A stretch of 64,000 bases of DNA from the NCBI GenBank assembly GCA_963778185.1, contig CAVZTF010000003.1, forward strand, positions 1,550,001-1,614,000, in the 5' to 3' direction. This document shows, one piece after another, positions 50,811-59,842 of the stretch; position 1 is the stretch's first letter; each line of letters opens with the position of its first letter. Position numbers and translations under genes: made by a program. This DNA is from RPQJ01 sp963778185 (GTDB lineage Bacteria; Pseudomonadota; Gammaproteobacteria; Steroidobacterales; Steroidobacteraceae). The notes below the pieces were generated by a model. The model had not been told where the DNA came from. It did not search any database and saw nothing but the letters and a program-made list of their open reading frames with translations.

Positions 50811-51581
50811 TCAGCCAAGGAGTCGCGAACGCAATTGCTCGCGGCGCTGCGCGTCGAGGCCCGCTTCGGACGCCAGGTACTGGTCGATAGAGGCGAACTC
50901 CCGCGTCACGGCGGCCAGGGCGGCGTCGAGGTAGGAATCGCGCACGTCCAGCACTGCATCGACGGCGCTTTCGAGCGCGGCGGGCGGCACCAGTAGACGC
51001 AAGCGCTCCGCCAGGGACGCCCGATGGAACTGGCCGCCCGCCCAACCGCGGGAGGCGAGATAGTCGTCCCGGACGAGTTGGCCGGGCACGTCGAGCGCGT
51101 GCAGCAGCATTGCTACCACGAACCCGGTGCGGTCCTTGCCGGCAGAGCAATGCACCAGCAGCGGCGCGCCGTCCCCGAGCAACAGGTCCACGACCGAGCG
51201 CAGCGTCGGACCCATGTAGCGCGGGAAGCGCCGGTAGATCTCGATCATCAGGCGTTCCGCGCCGCGCGCCGTCGGGTCACCGGCAAGCTCGAGGGCGAGC
51301 GTCGGATCGGCCCGCAGGTCGTTGCGGATCTCGCAGTGAACCTCGCGGATCCCGAATTGCGCGGGCGCGACGGTGGGGTGCTCGGCGCGCTCCGCCGCGC
51401 TCCGCAGGTCGCAGATGGTCGCGAGCCCGGTCCTGGCGAGCAGGTGCCAGTCGTCGTCGGTCAGGCTGCTCAGGCGATCGGAGCGCATCAGTACGTGCGG
51501 ACGGAGGTGGCGGCCGCCCGCCGCCGGCAGGCCACCGAGGCTGCGGAAATTGGTCGCTCCGGAGAGACGAAGACTGTTCAT
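50811..51581 (-). CDS. Tyrosine-type protein phosphatase
   Basis: A 256-residue phosphatase with the P-loop HCSAGKDRTG (C-x5-R: Cys and Arg at the ends) and the family N-terminus GATNFRSLGGLPAAGGR, as in bacterial IphP/LipA-like dual-specificity or phosphoinositide phosphatases. The Lys after Gly in the loop (AGKDR) is typical of those able to take phosphoinositides. No signal peptide, so cytoplasmic. Divergent from cysA with 86 bases between starts, which include a GGATGC-CA-GCATCC palindrome (51633-51646). Confidence 0.9.
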   Translation of the reverse strand: MNSLRLSGATNFRSLGGLPAAGGRHLRPHVLMRSDRLSSLTDDDWHLLARTGLATICDLRSAAERAEHPTVAPAQFGIREVHCEIRNDLRADPTLALELAGDPTARGAERLMIEIYRRFPRYMGPTLRSVVDLLLGDGAPLLVHCSAGKDRTGFVVAMLLHALDVPGQLVRDDYLASRGWAGGQFHRASLAERLRLLVPPAALESAVDAVLDVRDSYLDAALAAVTREFASIDQYLASEAGLDAQRREQLRSRLLG

Positions 51582-51667
51582 GTCACCACTTTGTTACCTG
51601 GCCGCGACTGACACCGCGACCTCCGCGACATAGGATGCCAGCATCCAAGGACTGAAGTCGCGGCACC

Positions 51668-53398
51668 ATGTCGATTGCTCTCGACCAGGTGACGAAACGG
51701 TACCAGTCGGTGCCGGTCGTCAATGACGTCTCCCTCAAGGTGGAGCAGGGCGAGTTCCTCGTCCTCCTCGGTCCCAGCGGCAGCGGCAAGAGCACGCTGC
51801 TGCGGGCCATTGCCGGTCTCACCGAGATCGACCACGGGCGGGTGTCGCTGCACGGCCGCGACGTGACCGGGGTCGCGGCGCGCGAGCGCGAGGTCGGGTT
51901 CGTCTTCCAGCATTACGCGCTGTTCCGTCACATGACCGTGGCAAACAACATCGAGTTCGCGATGCGGGTGCGCGGCGTGCGCGCGGCCGAGCGCCGCTCG
52001 CGACGCAAGGAGATGCTGCGACTGGTGGCGCTCGAGGGCATGGACGACCGCCTGCCGAGCGAGCTGTCGGGCGGCCAGCAGCAGCGGGTCGCCGTGGCGC
52101 GAGCGCTCGCGCATCGCCCCAAGGTGCTGCTGATGGACGAGCCCTTCGGCGCGCTCGACGCCAAGATCCGCGAGGAACTGCGCCGCACCATCCGCCAGAT
52201 CCAGCGCGAGCTCGGCATCGCCACCATCCTCGTGACCCACGACCAGGAAGAGGCATTCGCGCTCGCCGACCGCATCGGCGTGATGAACCAGGGGCGCCTG
52301 CTCGAATGCGGGCCGCCCGACGATCTCTACACGCGCCCGGCGACGCGCTTCGTCGCGACCTTCCTCGGCGCCGCGAACCTGATGCTCGGCTACCGAACGG
52401 GCGGCGGCGTGCGTTTTGCGCCACCGGCGACGCCTGGCGCACCGCCGCACGAGGTGGTTGCCGTGCTGCGGCCGGAGGAGGTCGAGCTTGCGGCGACGTC
52501 CGACTCCATCCGGGCCAACTTCGTGGGCTACGGTGAAGTCGAGGAGGTACTCTTCGCCGGCTCGGTCGAGCGGCTGCGCGTGCGGATGCACGGGGACGGG
52601 CCGATGGCGGTGGCTCCCGGCCGGGACGATGGCGCCGGCGCCGTGCTCGAGGTCTCGCGCACGCTGCCCGAGCAGCGGCAACTGCCGGTTGCCGTCGGGG
52701 GGCGCATTGCGGTCGGCGCACGCCGCACTCACGTGTTGCCGACACCGATCTCGAGCTTCACCGTGGTCGCCGACGACGATGCGCATGCCCGCACCCTCGC
52801 CGATTCGCCCCTGCTATTGACCCTTGCGGGCCGCATGCAGACGCGGCTCAACGTCCGGGTGGGGCGTGGCGATGCCGTGCCGCCCGGCATGCCGGTGCTG
52901 GCCACGGGTCCGGGCAGCGCCGACATCGTCCGGTGGCATCTTGCGCACGGCGCCGAGCACCTGCTCTGCCTGCCGCCGGCCGCGCCCGTGCCCGGGCACG
53001 TCGTGATTCACGCGGCGGATGCGGCGGCGGGCCGACGGACGTACGCGGTGGCGGCGAGCCTGTTGCGTCACGTGCCGGCGGAAGCGATCTACCTCGCGAT
53101 CCAGTCCGCCGGCACGCCCGAGACGGCCACGGCCGAAGCGATGCGAGCGCTGCTCGACGCGCGCTCGGGCGCGCTCGCCGAGCATGGGCTCGACATGCGC
53201 ACGGAGGTGCGCTTCGGCGACGCGCAGGCTGAACTCGTGCGCGAGTTGCTCGCGCACGAGCACTCGATGCTGGTGCTCGGGATCGGCGAGCCTGGCGCGG
53301 CTGCCATGGCGTGGCTCCCGCAACTGCTGGAAGGATCACTGCAGCGCCCCGTCCTGATCGTCTGCGCCGCCGCCGGCGAGCCGCCCCGGGAGTCGTGA
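51668..53398 (+). CDS. cysA: Sulfate ABC transporter ATPase CysA with C-terminal universal-stress-like domain
   Basis: Energises sulfate/thiosulfate import with CysT and CysW. Walker A GPSGSGKST (residues 35-43), signature LSGGQQQR (133-140) and Walker B VLLMDEPFGALD (153-164) are typical, followed by the regulatory TOBE-like domain (about 240-360). Ordinary CysA ends near residue 360; this protein is 576 residues long. The extra part includes a region (about 443-567: GHVVIHAADAAAGRRTYAVA ... EHSMLVLGI ... LQRPVLIVCA) with the layout of a universal stress protein, though the classical G-x2-G-x9-G-S/T ATP loop is not evident. Two bases separate it from cysT. Confidence 0.92.
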   Translation: MSIALDQVTKRYQSVPVVNDVSLKVEQGEFLVLLGPSGSGKSTLLRAIAGLTEIDHGRVSLHGRDVTGVAAREREVGFVFQHYALFRHMTVANNIEFAMRVRGVRAAERRSRRKEMLRLVALEGMDDRLPSELSGGQQQRVAVARALAHRPKVLLMDEPFGALDAKIREELRRTIRQIQRELGIATILVTHDQEEAFALADRIGVMNQGRLLECGPPDDLYTRPATRFVATFLGAANLMLGYRTGGGVRFAPPATPGAPPHEVVAVLRPEEVELAATSDSIRANFVGYGEVEEVLFAGSVERLRVRMHGDGPMAVAPGRDDGAGAVLEVSRTLPEQRQLPVAVGGRIAVGARRTHVLPTPISSFTVVADDDAHARTLADSPLLLTLAGRMQTRLNVRVGRGDAVPPGMPVLATGPGSADIVRWHLAHGAEHLLCLPPAAPVPGHVVIHAADAAAGRRTYAVAASLLRHVPAEAIYLAIQSAGTPETATAEAMRALLDARSGALAEHGLDMRTEVRFGDAQAELVRELLAHEHSMLVLGIGEPGAAAMAWLPQLLEGSLQRPVLIVCAAAGEPPRES

Positions 53399-53400
53399 CG

Positions 53401-54243
53401 ATGGCCGGTGGCTTTCGCAAGCCGAGCGTGCTGCCGGGTTTCGGGCTCACCTTCGGCTTCACGACGTTCTTCCTGAGCGCGCTCGTGCTGTTGCCGCTCG
53501 GCGCGCTGATTCTCAAGGCGTCGGCGCTCAGCTGGTCGGAGTTCCTGGCGATACTGATCGACGAGCGCGCCGTCGCTTCCTATCGGCTCACCTTCGGGGC
53601 CGCGCTGATTGCCGCGACCGTCAACGCGGTGTTCGGGTTCGTCGTCGCGTGGTCCCTGGTCCGTTACGACTTCCCGGGCAAGCGTCTCGTGGACGCACTG
53701 ATCGACCTTCCGTTCGCGCTGCCCACGGCCGTGTCCGGCATCGCGCTCGCCACGGTGTTCTCGCCCACGGGCTGGCTCGGGCTGAAGCTCGCCGTGGCCG
53801 GCGTGCAGGTGGCGTACACCGGGCTCGGCGTCGTCGTGGCGCTGATCCTGATCGGGCTGCCCTTCGTGGTCCGCTCCGTGCAGCCGGCGCTGGTCGAGGT
53901 GCAGCGCGACCTCGAGGACGCCGCCGAGACGCTCGGCGCCCGGCCGTGGCAGGTGTTCCAGCGCATCATCCTGCCGGCCGTTTTGCCCGCGCTGCTCACT
54001 GGCTTCACGCTGGCGTTCGCGCGTGGCATCGGCGAGTACGGTTCGGTCGTGTTCATCTCCGGCAACCTGCCGATGAAGACCGAGATCACGCCGCTGCTGA
54101 TCATCATCAAGCTCGAGCAGTACGACTACAACGGCGCCGCGGCGCTCGGCTTCATCATGCTGGTGATGTCGTTCCTGATGCTGTTCGCGATCAACCTCGT
54201 GCAGACCTGGGGCCGGCGGCGCCAGGTGGCGGCGGGCCGCTGA
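53401..54243 (+). CDS. cysT: Sulfate ABC transporter permease CysT
   Basis: A 280-residue inner-membrane permease with about six helices (residues 18-40, 62-84, 98-120, 140-160, 205-225, 247-270) and the EAA loop DAAETLGARPWQVFQRIILP that contacts CysA. VLPGFGLTFGFT at the start is typical of CysT/CysU. ATG at 53401 follows a GGGAG ten bases upstream. Shares one base with cysW. Confidence 0.93.
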   Translation: MAGGFRKPSVLPGFGLTFGFTTFFLSALVLLPLGALILKASALSWSEFLAILIDERAVASYRLTFGAALIAATVNAVFGFVVAWSLVRYDFPGKRLVDALIDLPFALPTAVSGIALATVFSPTGWLGLKLAVAGVQVAYTGLGVVVALILIGLPFVVRSVQPALVEVQRDLEDAAETLGARPWQVFQRIILPAVLPALLTGFTLAFARGIGEYGSVVFISGNLPMKTEITPLLIIIKLEQYDYNGAAALGFIMLVMSFLMLFAINLVQTWGRRRQVAAGR

Positions 54244-55094
54244 TGGCCGGCTCGGCTCCATTCACCGAACCCCGGCGGATGTCGCGTGGCGCGCGTATTG
54301 CGCGCGCGGGGCTCATCGGCGTGTCCATCGCCTTCCTCGGCCTGCTGCTCGCCGCGCCACTCGGCGCCGTGCTCGCCCAGGCCCTCGCGAAAGGCTGGCG
54401 GGTCTACCTGGAGAGCTTCGCCGATACCGACACCCGGGCGGCCATACGCCTGACGCTGCTCACCGCCGCGGTCGTGGTCCCGCTCAACACGATCTTCGGT
54501 ATCTGCGCGTCCTGGGCGATCGCCAAGTTCGAATTCAAGGGCAAGAGCCTGCTCGTCACGCTCATCGACCTGCCCTTCGCCGTGTCACCGGTGATCGCGG
54601 GCCTCATCTTCGTGCTGCTGTTCGGCGCGCAGGGCTGGTTGGGGCCCTGGCTGCAGGAGCGAAACGTCTCGATCATCTTCGCCACGCCCGGGATCGTGCT
54701 CGCGACGCTGTTCGTCACTTTCCCGTACGTGGCGCGCGAGCTGATCCCGCTCATGCAGCAGCAGGGCAGCGACGAGGAGGAGGCGGCGATCACGCTGGGC
54801 GCCAGTGCGTGGGTCACCTTCCTGCGCGTGACACTGCCGAAGATCCGCTGGGGCCTGCTGTATGGGATCATTCTGTGCAACGCACGGGCGATGGGCGAGT
54901 TCGGGGCCGTCTCGGTGGTGTCCGGGCACATCCGCGGCCTCACGACGACCATGCCGCTGCACGTCGAGATCCTCTACAACGAGTACAACTTCGTGGCAGC
55001 GTTCGCGGTCGCCTCCCTGCTCGCCTTGCTCGCCATCCTGACGCTGGTGCTCAAGTCGCTGGTCGAGTGGAAGGCCGGCCGGGGCGGAGCCTGA
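54243..55094 (+). CDS. cysW: Sulfate ABC transporter permease CysW
   Basis: A 283-residue second permease, with EAA loop EEEAAITLGASAWVTFLRVTLP and family blocks NTIFGICASWAIAKFEFKGK and MGEFGAVSVVSGHIRGLTTT, the CysW hallmark. Start ATG overlaps the cysT stop by one base. Four bases after its stop the histidine kinase gene begins, so transporter and sensor are one transcription unit. Confidence 0.94.
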   Translation: MAGSAPFTEPRRMSRGARIARAGLIGVSIAFLGLLLAAPLGAVLAQALAKGWRVYLESFADTDTRAAIRLTLLTAAVVVPLNTIFGICASWAIAKFEFKGKSLLVTLIDLPFAVSPVIAGLIFVLLFGAQGWLGPWLQERNVSIIFATPGIVLATLFVTFPYVARELIPLMQQQGSDEEEAAITLGASAWVTFLRVTLPKIRWGLLYGIILCNARAMGEFGAVSVVSGHIRGLTTTMPLHVEILYNEYNFVAAFAVASLLALLAILTLVLKSLVEWKAGRGGA

Positions 55095-55098
55095 GGCC

Positions 55099-57210
55099 GT
55101 GGCGGTGAACGCGAAGTACTATTTCAACCGGCTGCGGCAGGTGTTTGCGGGCCCGAATTCGTTCGCACGAACGCTCGCACTCACGATCGGCGGCCTCCTG
55201 CTGGTGGCAATCATGGCGCTGGCGCTCGGCGCCATGGGCTTGTTGCGCGAGCAGGCCGAGGACCACGCGTTGGCCCGCGTGCAGCTTGCCGGCGTGGCCG
55301 CGCGCGACGAAATCCGCCGCTACAGCGAGGACGCGCTCGGCTCGGCGCGGCTGCTCGCGGGGCGGCCCACGCTGGTGCGCCTCATCCGCGGCGGGCAGTC
55401 CGGACCGCTCGAGTTCTTCCTGCGGCGCTTCTGCGAGACCGACGGGTTCGACGTGTGCGCCGTTGTCGGCGGGGGGACTGTGCTCGCCACGGCGCCCGGG
55501 CCGTTCCGCTGGGACGAGCTGGCCGGGCCCATTGCCGAGCAGGGCGAGCGTTTCTTCGTCGCGCCCGCATCGGCCCCGGACGGGCTGCTGGGCGCCATGG
55601 CCGACGTGCTGGAGCTGCCGGGCGTGAAAGTCGTCGTGCTGCGTGCGTTCGACCGACGCCTGGCCGCCGCGCTCGGCGAGCAGGTCGGCATGAAGGTGCG
55701 TCTGGTACGGCTCTCCGACTGGCTGGACACCGTCGAGCCCGACTTCAGGAAACTGCACGCAGCGGCCCTGGCCGAAGGGACGACCGTCACGAGCCGCATC
55801 GACGAGCGCGCGGTGTATGCGTCCAGTACGCCGGTGATCGCGGTGACCGGGGAGGGCATCGCACTGATCGAGGCGCAGTTGCCCACGGCCAGCGTCGCGA
55901 GCGCCGTGAACAGCTTCGTCAGGCGGCTGGCGATCATCGCTGCCTTCCTGGCCGGCCTCGCCTTGCTCGCCACCGTGCTGCTCGCGCGCCGCATCGGCGG
56001 CCCGCTGAAGGCGCTGGCGCGCTCGGCCGTTGAGCTCGGGCGGGGCGATTTCTCCGCCTCGATTCCGGTCAGCGGCACGCCCGAGGTCGCCGCGCTCGCC
56101 CGCACGCTGGAGGACATGCGCCGCAACCTGATTGACGTCACCGCCACGCTGCGCCGGCGCGAGGCCGAGGCACGGGCGCTGCTGCAGGGCATCGTCGAGG
56201 GCATGTTCGCCGTGGATGCGCAGCGCAACGTCCGGTACCTGAACCCCCAGGCCGCACGCATGCTGGGCATCGACCCCGTGACGGCCATTGGCCGTTTCTG
56301 CGGCGACGTGCTGCAGCCCTGCGGCGCCGACGGGCAGCGGCCCTGCGAGACCGCGTGCCCGATACTGGCTGCGAGACAGGCGGGCAAGGCCCAGGCAACC
56401 GAGATCCTCGACACGGCCACCGGCTCACGGCGCACCGTGGTCATCACCAGCGCCGGACTCGTGGACGGCATGCAGGTGCAGGTGATGCGCGACGAGACCG
56501 AGCTCGAGGCGGTGCGCCGGGCACGCGACTCGATCCTCGCCAACATCTCGCACGAGTTCCGTACGCCACTGGCCGCGCAGCAGGCCTCGATCGAGCTGCT
56601 GCGCGACGGGCTCGCCGACATGCCGCGCGAACAGCTCGAGGAGCTGGTCGAGTCGCTGCAGCGCGGCACGTTGCGCCTGACGCGTCTGATCGACAACCTC
56701 CTCGAGAGCGTGCGCATCGAGTCGGGGCAGCTCGCGATCCGCCGCCACCCGGTCGAGCTGGCGCAGGTGGTGGAGGATGCGCAGGAACTGGTCGGAGGGC
56801 TCTTCACCCAGCGCCGCCAGCTGCTGCAGGTGGATCTGCCGGGCGACCTGCCGCTGGTCCCGGGCGACGCGCAGCGTCTCACGCAGGTCGTGACCAACCT
56901 GCTGGCCAATGCCAACAAGTTCAGCCCCGACGGCTCGACGATCGTGCTCGGCGCCGCCCACCGCGACGGGTACGTGAGCCTGTGGGTCGAGGACGAAGGC
57001 CCGGGCGTGCCGCATCCCGACGCGGGCGCGATCTTCGAGCGCTTCCGACGCTCAGCGGCACAAGAGCCCGAACCGGGTGGCCTCGGGCTCGGGTTGTGGA
57101 TCGTAAAATCCATCGTCGAGCGCCACGGCGGCAGCATCGGGGTGGAGCGCACGGACGCCGGGCGCACGCGCTTCACCGTGACGCTGCCGACCGGGGAATC
57201 GGCATCATGA
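55099..57210 (+). CDS. Membrane sensor histidine kinase with cysteine-bearing PAS domain
   Basis: A 703-residue kinase. One helix at about residues 25-47, a 230-residue extracytoplasmic sensor region, a second helix at 277-296, HAMP (297-350) and a PAS domain (about 355-450) precede the catalytic part. The PAS domain contains four closely spaced cysteines (Cys401, 408, 416, 420; CETACPIL), able to hold a metal or Fe-S cluster or sense redox state. H-box SHEFRTPLA has His485; the ATPase has NLLANANKFSP, VEDEGPGVP and GGLGLGLWIVKSI. GTG start at 55099, four bases after cysW; it should report on the sulfate-uptake locus. Confidence 0.92.
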   Translation: MAVNAKYYFNRLRQVFAGPNSFARTLALTIGGLLLVAIMALALGAMGLLREQAEDHALARVQLAGVAARDEIRRYSEDALGSARLLAGRPTLVRLIRGGQSGPLEFFLRRFCETDGFDVCAVVGGGTVLATAPGPFRWDELAGPIAEQGERFFVAPASAPDGLLGAMADVLELPGVKVVVLRAFDRRLAAALGEQVGMKVRLVRLSDWLDTVEPDFRKLHAAALAEGTTVTSRIDERAVYASSTPVIAVTGEGIALIEAQLPTASVASAVNSFVRRLAIIAAFLAGLALLATVLLARRIGGPLKALARSAVELGRGDFSASIPVSGTPEVAALARTLEDMRRNLIDVTATLRRREAEARALLQGIVEGMFAVDAQRNVRYLNPQAARMLGIDPVTAIGRFCGDVLQPCGADGQRPCETACPILAARQAGKAQATEILDTATGSRRTVVITSAGLVDGMQVQVMRDETELEAVRRARDSILANISHEFRTPLAAQQASIELLRDGLADMPREQLEELVESLQRGTLRLTRLIDNLLESVRIESGQLAIRRHPVELAQVVEDAQELVGGLFTQRRQLLQVDLPGDLPLVPGDAQRLTQVVTNLLANANKFSPDGSTIVLGAAHRDGYVSLWVEDEGPGVPHPDAGAIFERFRRSAAQEPEPGGLGLGLWIVKSIVERHGGSIGVERTDAGRTRFTVTLPTGESAS

Positions 57211-57896
57211 AGATCCTGATCGTCGACGACGACAAGGACCTGCTCGCGCTGGTGGGATTCGCGCTGACGCAGGCGGGCTACGCGGTCGTGAAGGCCGACG
57301 ACGCACCGGTTGCGCTCCGCCAGTTCGAGGACGAATCGCCCGACCTGGCGATCCTCGACATCAACCTGCCGAGCGGCAGCGGCTTCGACGTGTGCCGTGC
57401 GATCCGGGGGAAGTCGCGCATCCCGGTGATGATGCTCACGGTGCGCGGCGAGGAGGAAGACCTCGTCAAGGCGCTCGACCTGGGCGCCGACGACTACCTC
57501 ACCAAGCCGTTCAGCCCGCGCACCCTGCTCGCGCGCGTGAAGGCGTTGTTGCGGCGCGCGGGCATCGAGACCGGCGGGCCGATGACCGCGGGCCGCCTGA
57601 GCCTCGACCTCGAGGCCCACGCGCTCAGCATCGGCGGCGGTCCGGCGCTGCGACTCACCAAGCTCGAGGTGCGGCTGCTGCAGATCCTGATGGCGAACGC
57701 CGGTCACGTGGTGGGAACCGAGCGGCTCCTGTCGCACGTCTGGGGACGCCGCGGCAGCGGCGACCGGCAGTTGCTCAAGCAGCTCGTGCACCGCCTGCGG
57801 CAGAAGATCGAGGCCGACCCGGCCAACCCGCGCCACCTGCAGACCGACGCGGGCGCCGGGTACAAGCTCGTTCCGGAACCGGACGCTCAGCGATAG
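57207..57896 (+). CDS. OmpR/PhoB-type response regulator
   Basis: A 229-residue partner of the preceding kinase. Receiver: acidic pocket VDDD (residues 7-10), phospho-acceptor Asp51 in LAILDINLPS, and LTKPF with the conserved Lys. The C-terminal winged-helix Trans_reg_C domain has RLTKLEVRLLQILMANAGHV and LKQLVHRLRQKIE. ATG overlaps the kinase stop (ATGA). Probably controls cysATW, sbp or the porin; no operator was identified. Confidence 0.95.
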   Translation: MKILIVDDDKDLLALVGFALTQAGYAVVKADDAPVALRQFEDESPDLAILDINLPSGSGFDVCRAIRGKSRIPVMMLTVRGEEEDLVKALDLGADDYLTKPFSPRTLLARVKALLRRAGIETGGPMTAGRLSLDLEAHALSIGGGPALRLTKLEVRLLQILMANAGHVVGTERLLSHVWGRRGSGDRQLLKQLVHRLRQKIEADPANPRHLQTDAGAGYKLVPEPDAQR

Positions 57897-59749
57897 CCCT
57901 GCGCCTGCAGGGTGAAGAGGTTGGCGTAATGCCCGCCGACCCGCATCAGCGATTCGTGGTCACCCCGCTCGAGCACGCTGCCGCCCTGCACCACCAGGAT
58001 CTCGTCGGCCTTGCGCACGGTCGAGAAGCGGTGCGAGATCAGGATGACCATGCGGTCCTTCGCGAGCTGGCGAAACTGCTCGAACACCTGCGCCTCGGCG
58101 CGGGTGTCCATCGCGGCGGTGGGCTCGTCGAGCACGAGGATGTCGGCGCCCTCGCGCATGAAGGCGCGGGCGAGCGCGATCTTCTGCCACTGGCCGCCGG
58201 ACAGCTCGCGGCCGTCCTTGAACCACTTGCCGAGCTGCGTCTGGTAGGCCTCAGGCAGGTCCTCGACGAACGGCGCGGCCATCGAAAGCGCCGCCGCTTC
58301 ACGCCAGCGCTCCTCGTCCGCGAAGTGTTCCACGTCGCCGACGCCGATGTTCTCGCCGACCTTGAGCTGGTAGCGTGCGAAGTCCTGGAAGATCACGCCC
58401 ACGCGGTGACGCAGCGCGGACGGGTTCCAGTCGCGCAGGTCGAGCCCGTCGAGCGTGATGCGGCCCGACGAGGGCACGTACAGCCGCGTGAGGAGCTTGA
58501 TCAGCGTGGTCTTGCCCGACCCGTTCTCGCCCACGAGCGCGAGGCTGCGCCCGGGCTTCAGCTGGAAGCTCACGTTGCAGACGGCGGGCTCGGTCGCCCC
58601 CGGATAGGTGAACGACACGTTCTCGAAGCACACGCCCGCAGACGGGTCCGTCCCGCGCGTCGCGGTTCCCGGCGCGGCGTCGACCGGTGTGTCGAGGTAC
58701 TCGTAGAGGGTCGAGAGGTAGAGGTTGTCCTCGTACATGCCGCCGATGGCCGCGAGGCTCGCCGACACGGCTGACTGTCCCTGGCGGAACAGCAGCACGT
58801 ACATCGTCATCTCGCCGAGCGTGATCTGCCCACGCACTGCGCTCACGGCGATCCACGCATAGGCGGCGTAGAACGCGGCGGTGCTGACCAGTCCCAGGAA
58901 GAACCCCCAGCTGTCGCGCCGGATCGTGAGCGCGCGATCCTCCTTGAAGACCTTGCGGAAGATGGCGCGATAGCGGTCGAGCAGCAGCGGCCCGAGCTCG
59001 AAGAGCTTCACTTCCTTGGCGTGGTCCTCGCGCGCCAGCACCGTCTCGAGGTACAGCTGCATGCGGGTCTCGGGCGAGCGCCAGCGGAACAGCCGGAACG
59101 CGTCCCCGGAGAACTTCGCCTCGGCGATGAACGAAGGCATGCCGGCGAGCAGCAGCACCAGCACGGCCCACGGGGAGAACTGCACGAGGAGGGCACCGAA
59201 GCTCACCAGCGCGATGCCGTTCTGCACCAGACCGAAGCTGCGCATCACGAGCGAGAGCGGCCGGCTCGACGCCTCGCGCCGCGCGCGCGTGAGCTTGTCG
59301 TAGAACTCCGAGTCCTCGAAGTGACGCAGCTCGAGCGTGAGCGCCTTCTCCAGGATCATCTCGTTGACGCGCTGGCCGAGTTGCGCGCGCAGCAGCGACT
59401 GGCAGGTGGAGAGCCCGCGCTGCACGCCGGCCAGCGCCGCCACGAGAACGCCCTCGAGCACCACGAACTCGAGCACTTCCGTGAGGTCCGTGACACCCGA
59501 CGCCCGCTGCGTCGCGATCGCGGCCACCACGGCGTCCACGATCTGCGCGCCGATCCAGGCGATGCCGGCGGGCAGCACGCCCGCGGCCAGGGTGAGCAGC
59601 GCGAGCGCGACCGTCAGCCGCTGGCTGGTGCCCCAGACGAGTGAGAGCGCATGGCGCGTGTACTGGAAGACCTCCGGCAGCGCGCGCAGGGTGGCGAGGC
59701 TGCCGGCGCCAGCTGGAGTGAAAGGGGGGAGGTGGCGTCCGGCGACCAT
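57887..59749 (-). CDS. ABC exporter, fused permease-ATPase
   Basis: A 620-residue half-transporter of the MsbA/lipid-peptide exporter type. Five or six helices lie in residues about 40-320 (LALLTLAAGVLPAGIAWIGA, ALLVQFSPWAVLVLLLAGMP, SWGFFLGLVSTAAFYAAYAW). The ATPase carries GENGSGKTTL, LSGGQWQKIALARAFM and ILVLDEPTAAMD. The first 40 residues are unlike family members. I choose the ATG at 59749 because the longer frame would run through the sbp terminator. Its last 10 bases overlap the response regulator gene from the opposite side. Substrate unknown; the location inside a sulfate locus may be chance. Confidence 0.9.
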   Translation of the reverse strand: MVAGRHLPPFTPAGAGSLATLRALPEVFQYTRHALSLVWGTSQRLTVALALLTLAAGVLPAGIAWIGAQIVDAVVAAIATQRASGVTDLTEVLEFVVLEGVLVAALAGVQRGLSTCQSLLRAQLGQRVNEMILEKALTLELRHFEDSEFYDKLTRARREASSRPLSLVMRSFGLVQNGIALVSFGALLVQFSPWAVLVLLLAGMPSFIAEAKFSGDAFRLFRWRSPETRMQLYLETVLAREDHAKEVKLFELGPLLLDRYRAIFRKVFKEDRALTIRRDSWGFFLGLVSTAAFYAAYAWIAVSAVRGQITLGEMTMYVLLFRQGQSAVSASLAAIGGMYEDNLYLSTLYEYLDTPVDAAPGTATRGTDPSAGVCFENVSFTYPGATEPAVCNVSFQLKPGRSLALVGENGSGKTTLIKLLTRLYVPSSGRITLDGLDLRDWNPSALRHRVGVIFQDFARYQLKVGENIGVGDVEHFADEERWREAAALSMAAPFVEDLPEAYQTQLGKWFKDGRELSGGQWQKIALARAFMREGADILVLDEPTAAMDTRAEAQVFEQFRQLAKDRMVILISHRFSTVRKADEILVVQGGSVLERGDHESLMRVGGHYANLFTLQAQGYR

Positions 59750-59780
59750 CCCGTCACTTTGCCACAAGGTGTCCTTGCAC

Positions 59781-59807
59781 AAGAAAGGGCCCTCGCGAGG
59801 AGGGCCC
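59781..59807 (-). terminator. Intrinsic terminator of the porin-sbp operon
   Basis: On the minus strand GGGCCCTC and GAGGGCCC (59787-59807) form a perfect eight-base stem with a five-base loop followed by TTTCTT, 36 bases after the sbp stop. It is a classical Rho-independent terminator by pattern, and its place argues that the ABC exporter gene starts downstream of it, at 59749. Confidence 0.8.
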
Positions 59808-59842
59808 AATCAGGGGGAAGGTGCGGTTGACTGGCCCGGGCG

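Noticed and set aside
47838..51581. Defence island around the HerA-like ATPase
   Set aside because: Neighbours are a DUF2780 protein, a small exported protein and a phosphatase; no nuclease, restriction or Abi gene is present, so the claim is not supported.
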